Positions 23,672-32,738 are shown, counted from the first letter of the stretch. The stretch is 32,812 bases of DNA from Candidatus Colicola faecequi (GCA_018064985.1 JAGHUE010000166.1:1-32812), one strand, 5' to 3'. Notes: a model not told the origin generated them from the letters alone. Program-made: numbers and translations.

Positions 23672-23703
23672 CAAAATTACTATTTTTTTCTGACATGACC
23701 AAA
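23672..23703 (-). promoter_or_regulatory. Bacteroidota promoter of rpmB with upstream A-tracts
   Basis: Minus strand: TTTG (23703-23700), 20 nt, TAATTTTG (23679-23672). Directly upstream on the same strand lie long A-tracts (complement of 23704-23745), resembling an UP element that would strengthen a ribosomal-protein promoter. The 338-bp gap between rpmB and groEL holds this promoter, the rpmB leader with small hairpins (GCGAA..TTCGC, ATGAG..CTCAT) and the groEL terminator; the 62-residue ORF in it is not convincing. Confidence 0.78.
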
Positions 23704-23783
23704 TATTTCTGCATTTTTTTTCATTTTTTCTTTCTTTTTTTTCGGGACTGTTGACCGATTGCAAAATATTTCGTCAATATAAC

Positions 23784-23820
23784 AGCAGAAAAGGCGTCCG
23801 AATATTAGTTCGGACGCCTT
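23784..23820 (-). terminator. Rho-independent terminator of groESL
   Basis: A 12-bp perfect stem (AAGGCGTCCGAA with TTCGGACGCCTT) and a 5-6 nt loop, followed on the minus strand by TTTTCTG. Confidence 0.88.
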
Positions 23821-23838
23821 CTTAAAAACTCATGTCTG

Positions 23839-25476
<1,638 letters not shown>

Positions 25477-25489
25477 TTAGGGTTAATGA

Positions 25490-25765
25490 TTAGCAAATTA
25501 CTGCAAGAACGTCAGACTGACGCATGATCAGGTACTTCTCGCCATCAAGTTCGAGCTCTGTACCGGCATACTTGCCATAGAGTACCTTATCGCCAACTTT
25601 GAGCACCATCTCTTCATCTTTGGTGCCGCAACCGGCGGCCAAAACTTCACCGCGGAGCGGTTTTTCTTTAGCGGAATCAGGAATGATAATACCTGCAATC
25701 GTTTTTTCTTCAGCGGCTTCCGGTTTGATTACAACGCGGTCAGCCAATGGTTTGATGTTAAGCAT
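25490..25765 (-). CDS. groES: Co-chaperonin GroES (10 kDa)
   Basis: GroES is the heptameric lid of the GroEL chamber. The 91-residue protein shows IKPLADRVVIKPEAAEEKT at the N-terminus, the mobile-loop region TIAGIIIPDSAKEKP, and GDKVLYGKYAGTELELDGEKYLIMRQSDVLAV at the C-terminus, all canonical. It is the first gene of groESL. The upstream 150 bp contain a candidate promoter and inverted repeats but no CIRCE element that I can see. Confidence 0.99.
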   Translation of the reverse strand: MLNIKPLADRVVIKPEAAEEKTIAGIIIPDSAKEKPLRGEVLAAGCGTKDEEMVLKVGDKVLYGKYAGTELELDGEKYLIMRQSDVLAVIC

Positions 25766-25877
25766 ATCTTTGTGTTTTTAATATTTCTTCATTTATCAGA
25801 GCGGGCATTCGTTTTCGCGATTTTCAATCCGCTCGAATGTAAACTTCCAAACTTTGTGCCAAGTTTCATGTTTTGGA

Positions 25878-25910
25878 CAAATAGACACTTTTCTGCCAAA
25901 ATGTCACAAA
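25878..25910 (-). promoter_or_regulatory. Candidate groESL promoter
   Basis: Minus strand: TTTG (25910-25907), 21 nt, TCTATTTG (25885-25878), one mismatch to TAnnTTTG. A second candidate nearer the gene, TGGCACAAAGTTTGG (complement of 25847-25861), resembles a sigma-54 site except for G in place of the -12 C. The leader also has inverted repeats (GAGCGG at 25799 with CCGCTC at 25829). Which is used cannot be told from sequence. Confidence 0.4.
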
Positions 25911-25919
25911 CATCTTACT

Positions 25920-27146
25920 TCAATGCCGCTTCTGCTCGGCAACACGCTGTATAATGGTAGGCATAATCGTATTACCGGTAGCGTTGAGCAGCGTAGCCGG
26001 CATATCTACAATGGTAGAAATTACCATCAGAAGACCAACAACCGACATGTCGGCACCCAGTACCGAACAAGTGAACAGCTCGCCCGCACCTGCGCCAACC
26101 GGTACAGCACCGACAATAACAGAGGCTATTAAACCCACACCAATAATCAGCAATGCCGCCTGCGGTGTACAGATATCCTGCCCCATCAGAAGCATCACGA
26201 ATGCTGTTTTCATAATGCTGCATATGATCGACCCGAGTTTGAAAAGCTGCGTTCCAAGCGGAATGAGCGATTCAGCCATCTCCTGGGAGGCTCCTAAGTC
26301 CTGCGCACTTCGGATATTGGTAGGCATCGTAGCACTTGAAGATAGTGTTGAAATTGCCATCAGCGAAGGTGCAAGCAAGGCGCGAGGATAGCTCTTCATA
26401 CCTTTCCAGCCGATTGCCATGAATGTCAGCAACGGGTTGACAATAAAATACATCAGCGCACCAATCGCGAGATACAGCGCCATGAAGCGCCCGTAACCTT
26501 TCAGCAGTTCACCCGTTCCTCCGGCCATCATGCCAGCAAAATAGCAGCCCAAACCGATTGGCGCCAGTTTCATCAGGCAGTCCATCATTTTCATAACGAG
26601 CTCGCTGCCCTGCTGCAGCACATGTGCCACGCGATCGGTCGCCATTTGCGAGGCAGCATAGCCCATCAACAATGCTACGACCATCAGCGGAAGCACATGA
26701 CCGATTGAAAGAAGGTCCTGAAAATCAGTCACGGACAACGCCTTGACAATCAGCTCGCCCATCGGAATTTCTCCTTCCGCAGCTGGAGCAGAACTGCCAT
26801 TGAGCGCATCCGTCAACGGGGGATACAGGCACACACCAGCATACGTGATAGCAGAAACGAGCGCCATCACGAATACAACAACTATACCCGACGCAGCCAA
26901 CGTGCGGCCGAGAAGTTTGCGTTGTGACAGATTGCACACCGACGATGCTACAGAGAAAAGCACCATCGGAACAATCAGCACGAACAATGTGTTCATGAAA
27001 ATATCGCCTATCGGCTTCAGATAATCAGCCGATTCCGGCCACAAACCGCCTACCGTACCGCCTATTGCGATACTTACCAGCAGAATGATCGTACTCTTAT
27101 AGTTTTTCCAAATTTCATGCATACTCTTTAGTGTTATAAAGTCCAT
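25920..27146 (-). CDS. Dicarboxylate/amino acid:cation symporter (DAACS/GltP family)
   Basis: This inner-membrane secondary transporter imports C4-dicarboxylates or acidic/neutral amino acids with Na+ or H+. The 408-residue protein has the family's eight helices and two re-entrant loops. Visible signatures are SIAIGGTVGGLWPES in the first helix, LIVPMVLFSVASSV, the serine-rich loop APSLMAISTLSSSATMP (family pattern SSSATLP), a QDICTPQ segment and the VPVGAGAGELF region near the C-terminus. The substrate is not readable. Two ATGs are possible (27146 and 27122); the second begins MHEIWKNYKS and fits the family better, but both lie downstream of the promoter. It is monocistronic. Confidence 0.92.
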   Translation of the reverse strand: MDFITLKSMHEIWKNYKSTIILLVSIAIGGTVGGLWPESADYLKPIGDIFMNTLFVLIVPMVLFSVASSVCNLSQRKLLGRTLAASGIVVVFVMALVSAITYAGVCLYPPLTDALNGSSAPAAEGEIPMGELIVKALSVTDFQDLLSIGHVLPLMVVALLMGYAASQMATDRVAHVLQQGSELVMKMMDCLMKLAPIGLGCYFAGMMAGGTGELLKGYGRFMALYLAIGALMYFIVNPLLTFMAIGWKGMKSYPRALLAPSLMAISTLSSSATMPTNIRSAQDLGASQEMAESLIPLGTQLFKLGSIICSIMKTAFVMLLMGQDICTPQAALLIIGVGLIASVIVGAVPVGAGAGELFTCSVLGADMSVVGLLMVISTIVDMPATLLNATGNTIMPTIIQRVAEQKRH

Positions 27147-27174
27147 TAAGGACTTAAAACAAAATTTTGCGGTG

Positions 27175-27206
27175 CAAAATTAATGATTTTTTCCTGAATA
27201 TGCAAA
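27175..27206 (-). promoter_or_regulatory. Bacteroidota promoter of the symporter gene
   Basis: Minus strand: TTTG (27206-27203), 20 nt, TAATTTTG (27182-27175); consensus match at both elements. Confidence 0.82.
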
Positions 27207-27293
27207 TTTGAACGGACTTTTCACAATTAATTGTCCACCGAAAGCAAGCCATCACCGGGAATCACCCGATGAACAGCCACGCAATATCAATGC

Positions 27294-27381
27294 GACTTCC
27301 ATGAGACTTCCATGAGACTTCCATGAGACTTTCATGAGACTCCCATTGGTACTACATTAGTACTACATTGGTACTACTGGC
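27294..27381. repeat. 11-bp tandem array, eight units in two sub-families
   Basis: Eight contiguous 11-bp units in perfect register. Units 1-3 are GACTTCCATGA; units 4 and 5 are variants (GACTTTCATGA, GACTCCCATTG). Units 6-8 change to GTACTACATTA, GTACTACATTG and GTACTACTGGC. The array lies 30 bp beyond the stop codon of the DUF4419 lipoprotein gene and upstream of the symporter promoter. No ORF crosses it convincingly. Confidence 0.93.
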
Positions 27382-27410
27382 GAAGTACATGCGTCCTTCG
27401 TCAAAACCGC

Positions 27411-28694
27411 TTACTGCTCCTCTCCCGAGCCGAGCTCCGAAATCATCCAGCCGATAATCGGACGGATGGCACGCGTATCCGGATCTTCATCGAAGCTGAA
27501 AAGGCCGGCATGAAGCGTCAGCTGACGCTCCCTTCCTCCCAGTTCCACATACTTAAGAGGCGCAAGGCTCCGCGAGCAAGCCAGCAGATTGATATCCGCA
27601 TCGGTAAATTCATTCCATTTCACCCGAGCCTCCTCGGGAACATCGCCATAATACGTGAAATATGGATAGAATGCCGTTATCCAGCCGTTGATCTTATCTT
27701 TAGCCGAGGGGAAACCGCAACCGGCAAAGAAATATTCCTCCATCATCTCATCTCGCTGCGCCTGCGTCATGGTGTCGAGATCCACCTCAAACAACTCAGC
27801 CACTTCTTCTATCGTAATAGCCGGCATTGTTTTGTACATCGACCGCCAAAAATCCGGGTCGACATTGCCTTCGGCCGATTCGGCAATCTTTTGAAGCACA
27901 GGTTCCAGCTCGTCTATCCACCAGTCCAGCCCGTAGCGGCGGAGGCGGTTGGCCTTCTCACATATGCGACGCCAATCGGCAGCCGTACCTTCCAGGTAGA
28001 TATCGGGAATACCGCAACCTTCTTCTATTACGTACGAGAAATAGCTCTGCAGGGCCGACATGATGCCTATCTGCGAAGCCACAAGTGCAGTATTACCGGT
28101 CGTACTGAAATCAGCAATGAGCGTCTGAGCAATACTGTCTTTGGTCCAGGCGGAAATGCTGTCAGTAAACTGCGGGAAATAAGGTTCCCAGGCATAGTAA
28201 GCAGAATCTATCAGCCCCGGTTCGCAAAAGATGCGGAGCTCTTTCTGCCCCTCATGTTCTACAAAGAGATGGCGCAGTTCCTCTGCATAATACTTCACGT
28301 GCAAAGCAAACCCCTGCTCTATCGTTAGCCATACCACATCCGGATTGATCACCATCGGATGATGGTTGGCATACGCATAGCGCACACCGTCGATCAGAGG
28401 ATGCTCGCTCCACGTAACACTGTCAGGAAGCGGGCTGTGGCATACTATCCGGCTTCTGCCGCTCATGGTCTGATAGAGGCTATATTCCGAATAGAGATAA
28501 TGCTCCAGCAAAGACTGTACCTCGTATCTGTCCAGCGTATCCACCGGTGCAGGCCTATCCATCAGATGAATCACCCGAACCTCAGAAACCTGCTCACTAT
28601 CGGCAGCGGTTTGCTGATTTGCCGACTGGTTAGCCTGCTTATGGCAAGAGCAGAACAAAAGCAACAATGTAGCGATGTACAGAAGTTTACGCAT
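27411..28694 (-). CDS. DUF4419 domain lipoprotein
   Basis: The 427-residue product has a lipoprotein signal (MRKLLYIATLLLLFCSC, Cys at 17). After a Gln/Ala/Ser-rich spacer, nearly the whole protein is a DUF4419 domain. Matching features are HHPMVINPDVVWLTIEQGFA with LHVKYYAEELRHLFV after it, the segment YSYVIEEGCGIPDIYLEGTAADW (Phe for Tyr at the first position here), and the WW pair in YGLDWWIDELEPVLQ. DUF4419 proteins are known mainly from eukaryotes and Bacteroidota and have no assigned function. It has its own promoter, and the 3' side runs into an 11-bp repeat array rather than a recognisable terminator. Confidence 0.87.
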   Translation of the reverse strand: MRKLLYIATLLLLFCSCHKQANQSANQQTAADSEQVSEVRVIHLMDRPAPVDTLDRYEVQSLLEHYLYSEYSLYQTMSGRSRIVCHSPLPDSVTWSEHPLIDGVRYAYANHHPMVINPDVVWLTIEQGFALHVKYYAEELRHLFVEHEGQKELRIFCEPGLIDSAYYAWEPYFPQFTDSISAWTKDSIAQTLIADFSTTGNTALVASQIGIMSALQSYFSYVIEEGCGIPDIYLEGTAADWRRICEKANRLRRYGLDWWIDELEPVLQKIAESAEGNVDPDFWRSMYKTMPAITIEEVAELFEVDLDTMTQAQRDEMMEEYFFAGCGFPSAKDKINGWITAFYPYFTYYGDVPEEARVKWNEFTDADINLLACSRSLAPLKYVELGGRERQLTLHAGLFSFDEDPDTRAIRPIIGWMISELGSGEEQ

Positions 28695-28723
28695 AACTAG
28701 AGATATTTATTGGGAAATGTCTG

Positions 28724-28755
28724 CAAAGATACATTATTTTTCTGGAATATACAAC
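28724..28755 (-). promoter_or_regulatory. Bacteroidota promoter of the DUF4419 lipoprotein gene
   Basis: Minus strand: GTTG (28755-28752), 20 nt, TATCTTTG (28731-28724). The -7 element is perfect and the -33 element has one mismatch. The leader is about 23 nt. Confidence 0.72.
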
Positions 28756-28844
28756 AATAATCACATTTTGAGCAAGAATGTTGTACCACGCCCTTCCTTT
28801 GTCCATCTGCCACATCGCGTCCCCCCACTTTATTTTCGCTATTT

Positions 28845-28876
28845 CTTGCATATATCATTTTTTTATTGTACCTTTG
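28845..28876 (+). promoter_or_regulatory. Bacteroidota promoter of the candidate ncRNA
   Basis: CTTG (28845-28848), 20 nt, TACCTTTG (28869-28876). The -7 element is inside a perfect inverted repeat, ACCTTTGC-AAC-GCAAAGGT (28870-28888), which also covers the expected transcription start. Confidence 0.75.
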
Positions 28877-28882
28877 CAACGC

Positions 28883-29160
28883 AAAGGTCTCGCAACACCG
28901 GCGAATACCTTGCAGACATATTTTAAGGCGTTTACTGACGCTTGTGATTCGATGTTCTGAAACGTAGGAAATTTCAAAACAACTCTTCGAAAGCAAGTCA
29001 TTAGTAGATGCCCATGGGTGTATCATACACTCATGCGTACCCTTATTATAGGGTGCGCGTGCGTACGATATACACGCGTGGGTTTCTGCATGCTAATTCG
29101 AGAGTTATGGTTTCCTACGACCACAGAACACGGATTGCATTCAGCAACCCGCGTTTTTTT
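28883..29160 (+). ncRNA. Candidate structured non-coding RNA (6S-like / Bacteroidales-1-like)
   Basis: From the promoter at 28845 to a T7 run at 29154 there is no convincing ORF but a series of strong hairpins. They are CATGGGTGTA-TCA-TACACTCATG (from about 29012), GCGTACCC-TTATTATA-GGGTGCGC, CGCGTG..CACGCG, and a long imperfect rod from GCGTGGGTTTCTGCATG to TTCAGCAACCCGC just before TTTTTTT. A promoter, a rod-like 3' half with internal bulges and a terminator-like end recall 6S RNA and the Bacteroidales-1 motif, but I cannot confirm membership. Small ORFs across it (MGVSYTHAYPYYR and the overlapping frame) follow the hairpins and are probably artefacts. An alternative is a long 5' leader of the 29259 gene. 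In the 564-bp gap, 29161-29258 shows nothing clear beyond a CCACAGAA-type short repeat. Confidence 0.5.
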
Positions 29161-29258
29161 GGATTTTTTTCCCATGTATGCAAAATATAATCTACCACAG
29201 AATGGACGGGATTGCTCTATAGATTCGGATTAACAAAGTTTCATAAAATCGTGTGCAA

Positions 29259-31784
29259 ATGAGGAAATTTATTGCAAGTGTCTTTTATCTGTTTATTGGA
29301 GTGAACGTATGGGCACTTACTGGATCATGTGGTCCTAACTTGACATTCACATATGTCAATGGCGGAAATAAAATAACTATTCAAGGAACTGGACGAATGT
29401 ATGATTATTCGTCCCAACAAGCTGTTCCATGGGGTGCATATGCTGCGCGAATAACAAATATTATTTTGTCAGAAGGTATTACTCATATTGGTAATTATGC
29501 TTTTACGGGTAGCTCAATCACCTCAATTTCACTACCAGAAAGTGTTACATCTATTGGAAGTCATGCTTTTACATTTAGCCAGTATAGTTATTCATGGCAA
29601 CTTAACCTGCCTTCTGCATTGGATACAATAGGTGCGTATGCTTTTGTTAATTATGGATCCTATACAGCTATAGAGCTCGAACTCCCGACAACACTTAAAT
29701 ATATAGGTGATCATGCATTTACAGATGCGATATTTCAATATGTAAATATACCATCAAGTGTCGAATATATTGGCCAGAATCCATTTAAGCGTGTGAATTC
29801 ATTGGCGGTGGATTCTCAAAATCGTTATTACGATAGCAGAGAAGATTGCAATGCAATCATTCATACCGCTTCAAATACACTTATTAAAGCTTCAGCATTT
29901 TGCTCTTTCATACCACGTAGTGTAAAAGTGATAGGAGCAGAGGCAATAAGTGGCAGTAATCAACTGATTATCCCGGAAACAATTGATACTATTTCTTCCT
30001 CCGCATTGTGTGGGTCCGGAGTTTTAATTTTTGAAGGGACTACGCCTCCTGTCATATCAGAAGATGCTGTCAGCTATATGGGCTCATACACGAAATTTAT
30101 TGTCCCATGCGGCTCGTTGAATGCATATAGCAGTGTGTCTGCATTGAGTAATAGTCATTATACAGATGACAGGTATCAGCAACACAGCACAAGCATAGAG
30201 GAGATTTCCGCACAGGCAAGTGCGTCTTTTGATTTCACAGTAGATAATCCCATCCATGGCTATGTAGATGTGGACTCGGCCTTGTGCAATCTATACCTGC
30301 ATGCACAAGCTATTCCCGACACCTGCTATCAATTCTTATATTGGGAGAACAACACCTCAAACCAGCAAGAACTGGGTAACCCTATCTCTTTTGTACGGAT
30401 AAAGGACGGAGGAAATTACACTGCTCATTTCGAAAAAGTGCGCAGCCGAATCACGTCAGAAATCAATCACGGAACAGTTGAGGGAAGCGGAATCTACGAG
30501 ATTGGAGCAGAAGTTTCTTTGATGGCGACAGCTAGTCCTCATTATCATTTTACCCAATGGGCAGACGGAAATACGGACAACCCAAGGCGGATTGTAGTTT
30601 CGACTGCTGATGAGAACTTTGTTGCTATTGCAGAAATAGATCGTCATTCTGTTAGTGCTTCTGCTAATAATGGAGCTGTTTTCGGTGGAGGCGAGTATGC
30701 CTATGGCGAGACAATAAGTTTGTTAGTCACAGCTGATTACGGTTATCATTTTTATGGTTGGTCGGATGGGAATTCTGAAAATCCGAGAATGGTTAATGTT
30801 GTGCATGATACAGTATTCAACGCAGTTTGTACAAAGGAAGAGTACTCGATAGCTACGATGTCGTCCTCTGAAGGCGGATCAACGATAGGAGATACTATTG
30901 TGAAATATCAGGAGTCTGTTGAGATTGCAGCTCAGCCGATATATGGTTATCATTTCACCCAGTGGTCAGACGGTAATACCGACAACCCGCGAATAATTGA
31001 GGTTACTTGCGACTCCACATTCACCGCCCTGTTTGAGCGCAATAGCTATCAGATTACAACAGCAATTAATAACGAAGAGTGGGGCTCGGCCTACGGCGAT
31101 ACCCTTGTTCATTATCGCGAACAGATTGTTATTTCTGCAGTCCCAAGCACAGGCTATTATTTCACGCAATGGTCAGATGGCAACACAAATAATCCACGTG
31201 CAGTGGAAGTTACTTCAGATAGCGTATTTACGGCACAGTTTGCAAAGCTTCAATTCTTTATTACCGTTACATCTTCTGACACCAATATGGGCTCTGTAAC
31301 GGGTTCCGCGAAAATGGACTATATGTCCCCGGCAGTGATTCTGGCCGTACCAGCAGAGGGACATCATTTCGAACAATGGAATGATGGCATTACAGATAAC
31401 CCGAGAGCAATCATAGTTGTCCAGGATACTGCTTTCGAGGCTGAATTTGCAATCAACCAATATAAGCTAACTCTTTCTGTTAATGATGACGATATGGGTA
31501 TTGTATCCGGCGCCGGCATATACGACTACAGGTCTATGGTAGAATGCCAGGCTCTGCCTGTATCTGGTTATGAGTTCGTAAAATGGTCCGACGGCAGCAC
31601 CTTTAATCCATATTCCTTCATCATCAAAGGCGACACCTCGCTTACGGCCGAGTTCCGCAAGATCCAGTCAGCTCTTGATGATGTAGAAACCGAGTCTAAC
31701 GTTCAGAAGATCTTCCGCGACGGCCACTTCTACATCCAGACTTCTGATGGCCTCTTCACCATCGATGGCCGCAAGGTAGAATAA
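29259..31784 (+). CDS. Secreted BspA-like leucine-rich / InlB B-repeat surface protein
   Basis: The 841-residue protein has a signal peptide (MRKFIASVFYLFIGVNVWA). Residues about 60-320 are BspA-type LRRs (consensus pattern L P x S V T S I G x x A F), as in ITSISLPESVTSIGSHAF and IPSSVEYIGQNPF. Residues about 325-800 contain seven divergent InlB B-type repeats of about 73 residues with the core YHFTQWSDGNTDNPR; the first and last are degenerate. The C-terminus (VQKIFRDGHFYIQTSDGLF, then TIDGRKVE) is a short type-A-like sorting tail. Such proteins bind host or microbial surfaces. Codon and base composition are AT-rich over the LRR and repeats, but the last 150 bp return to the local composition. 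The ATG at 29259 is preferred to the GTG six bases earlier. A terminator follows. Confidence 0.9.
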   Translation: MRKFIASVFYLFIGVNVWALTGSCGPNLTFTYVNGGNKITIQGTGRMYDYSSQQAVPWGAYAARITNIILSEGITHIGNYAFTGSSITSISLPESVTSIGSHAFTFSQYSYSWQLNLPSALDTIGAYAFVNYGSYTAIELELPTTLKYIGDHAFTDAIFQYVNIPSSVEYIGQNPFKRVNSLAVDSQNRYYDSREDCNAIIHTASNTLIKASAFCSFIPRSVKVIGAEAISGSNQLIIPETIDTISSSALCGSGVLIFEGTTPPVISEDAVSYMGSYTKFIVPCGSLNAYSSVSALSNSHYTDDRYQQHSTSIEEISAQASASFDFTVDNPIHGYVDVDSALCNLYLHAQAIPDTCYQFLYWENNTSNQQELGNPISFVRIKDGGNYTAHFEKVRSRITSEINHGTVEGSGIYEIGAEVSLMATASPHYHFTQWADGNTDNPRRIVVSTADENFVAIAEIDRHSVSASANNGAVFGGGEYAYGETISLLVTADYGYHFYGWSDGNSENPRMVNVVHDTVFNAVCTKEEYSIATMSSSEGGSTIGDTIVKYQESVEIAAQPIYGYHFTQWSDGNTDNPRIIEVTCDSTFTALFERNSYQITTAINNEEWGSAYGDTLVHYREQIVISAVPSTGYYFTQWSDGNTNNPRAVEVTSDSVFTAQFAKLQFFITVTSSDTNMGSVTGSAKMDYMSPAVILAVPAEGHHFEQWNDGITDNPRAIIVVQDTAFEAEFAINQYKLTLSVNDDDMGIVSGAGIYDYRSMVECQALPVSGYEFVKWSDGSTFNPYSFIIKGDTSLTAEFRKIQSALDDVETESNVQKIFRDGHFYIQTSDGLFTIDGRKVE

Positions 31785-31807
31785 CAACTGCACCAGCTGC
31801 ACAAAGT

Positions 31808-31850
31808 AAGGGCTGTAATTCCGCTTGGAGTTACAGCCCTTATAGTTCTT
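31808..31850 (+). terminator. Rho-independent terminator after the BspA/InlB-like gene
   Basis: An 11-bp perfect stem AAGGGCTGTAA / TTACAGCCCTT with a 12-nt loop; the following T-run is weak (ATAGTTCTTT). Confidence 0.75.
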
Positions 31851-31905
31851 TCCTTCGGACGATAGGCTTTTGCCGGCTCACTATGCTCGACGTGGTGATC
31901 ATCAT

Positions 31906-32046
31906 TTTCGTTCTCCTGCGGCCGCGTCCTCGAGGTCGTAAGCCCCGAGGCTTTTTTAGTTTCTCATCCCTTTCGTTCTCCTGAAAGCCCAGCGCCTTCT
32001 TTTGCGGGCCGTTATAGCGCCCGATGGTTATCTTTTTTCGTTCTCC
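31906..32046. repeat. TTTCGTTCTCC motif, three copies at 65-bp spacing, with hairpins
   Basis: TTTCGTTCTCC occurs at 31906, 31971 and 32036, exactly 65 bp apart; the first two extend to TTTCGTTCTCCTG. The sequences between them are not alike, but each contains hairpin-forming or G/C-rich pieces: CCTCG..CGAGG followed by T6 in the first, and CGCTGTTG-CCCC-CAACAGCG, GAGGC-GCAA-GCCTC and GCCGGA-TTGTA-TCCGGC just after the third. Short ORFs cross it on both strands (33 residues on plus from 31883; an Arg-rich frame on minus ending MMITTSSIVSR and RRKEL at 31840), none convincing. Confidence 0.6.
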
Positions 32047-32297
32047 ATCGCTGTTGCCCCCAACAGCGGGAGGCGCAAGCCTCTCCCCTTATTGTTTTGT
32101 TTCTTTCTGCCGGATTGTATCCGGCATTTTGTTATCGTCGCAAAAAGCCCCCCGCACAAATCCGTATTTATCCGTCCTATCCGTGGTTTAGAATAATAGC
32201 GAGCCCCGATGTTGGGGTGCTCGCAGAGTTGCTGTTAATTGTGTAATTCTCGTTGTCGTTGTGGTTGTAATTCTCGTTTGCGCAATGCGACATGCAT

Positions 32298-32341
32298 TGG
32301 GTTCTTATTGGGTTATTAATGGGTTGATATTGGGTTATTGC
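32298..32341 (+). repeat. 11-bp tandem repeat, 4 copies
   Basis: Units TGGGTTCTTAT, TGGGTTATTAA, TGGGTTGATAT and TGGGTTATTGC are contiguous. The TGGGTT core is invariant and the last five bases vary. It lies in the gene-poor last kilobase. Confidence 0.88.
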
Positions 32342-32387
32342 CGTATTTGCGTATGTTTCCTGTAGGACCTACTGCTTGTCCTTCGAT

Positions 32388-32471
32388 AAAGTGCCATGGC
32401 ATTTTGGCACTTTCCAACATTTCTCGGCCCTAGCGCTACGCGGCAAAGTGCCATAGTGCCATGGCACTTTG
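32388..32471. repeat. Pair of AAAGTGCCA-TGGCACTTT inverted repeats
   Basis: Two palindromic sites with the same 9-bp arms: AAAGTGCCA-N8-TGGCACTTT at 32388-32413, and a longer version with 10-bp arms (CAAAGTGCCA/TGGCACTTTG) at 32444-32471. Both spacers are 8 nt. They could be paired operators or the relic ends of a small element. Confidence 0.8.
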
Positions 32472-32573
32472 TTCAACCAAAATAGCCGCCTATCCCACGA
32501 AAACATGCCCTTTGCCTTCTTGCCCGCTTGCCCTCTTGATCTAACCTGCTATCACTCAGAAGCATACACGTAA

Positions 32574-32738
32574 GAAGGCAGAAGGCAACTGGGCAAGATA
32601 ACGAAACGCGAGCTCCTTACTGTGGCTCCTGACCTCAGTGAGGCAATGGCGGAGATGGCACTTACCTCCAACCGTCTCAGCATCTTCTCGCTACAGACCA
32701 TGTCTTCCGACCGGTATGCCTGCTTCGTTTGGGAATAG
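32574..32738 (+). pseudogene. Possible gene remnant, 54 open codons without a good start
   Basis: The frame is open from a stop at 32571 to TAG at 32736. It reads a protein-like stretch (ELLTVAPDLSEAMAEMALTS, then NRLSIFSLQTMSSDRY and ACFVWE). There is no plausible start codon except an internal ATG. It may be the tail of a decayed gene or chance. In the 1-kb gap after 31784 I otherwise see only the terminator, repeats and hairpins listed here. Confidence 0.2.

Noticed and set aside
23576-23764. 62-residue minus-strand ORF between rpmB and groEL
   Set aside because: It covers the rpmB promoter and A-tracts, and the composition (Cys/Lys-rich, no domain) is that of chance coding.
29008-29233. 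Small plus-strand ORFs beginning MGVSYTHAYPYYR and MYHTLMRTLI
   Set aside because: Both lie across the hairpins of the candidate RNA, in overlapping frames, without initiation signals; RNA structure explains the sequence better.
31883-31984. 33-residue plus-strand ORF with a hydrophobic start and Arg-rich middle
   Set aside because: It looks like a small membrane peptide, but it spans the repeated TTTCGTTCTCC motif and a hairpin, and there is an equally open minus frame; not enough to call a gene.
32002-32196. 64-residue plus-strand ORF in the last kilobase
   Set aside because: It crosses several perfect hairpins and ends in a CCGTATTTATCCGTCC-type dispersed string; no domain or start signal.
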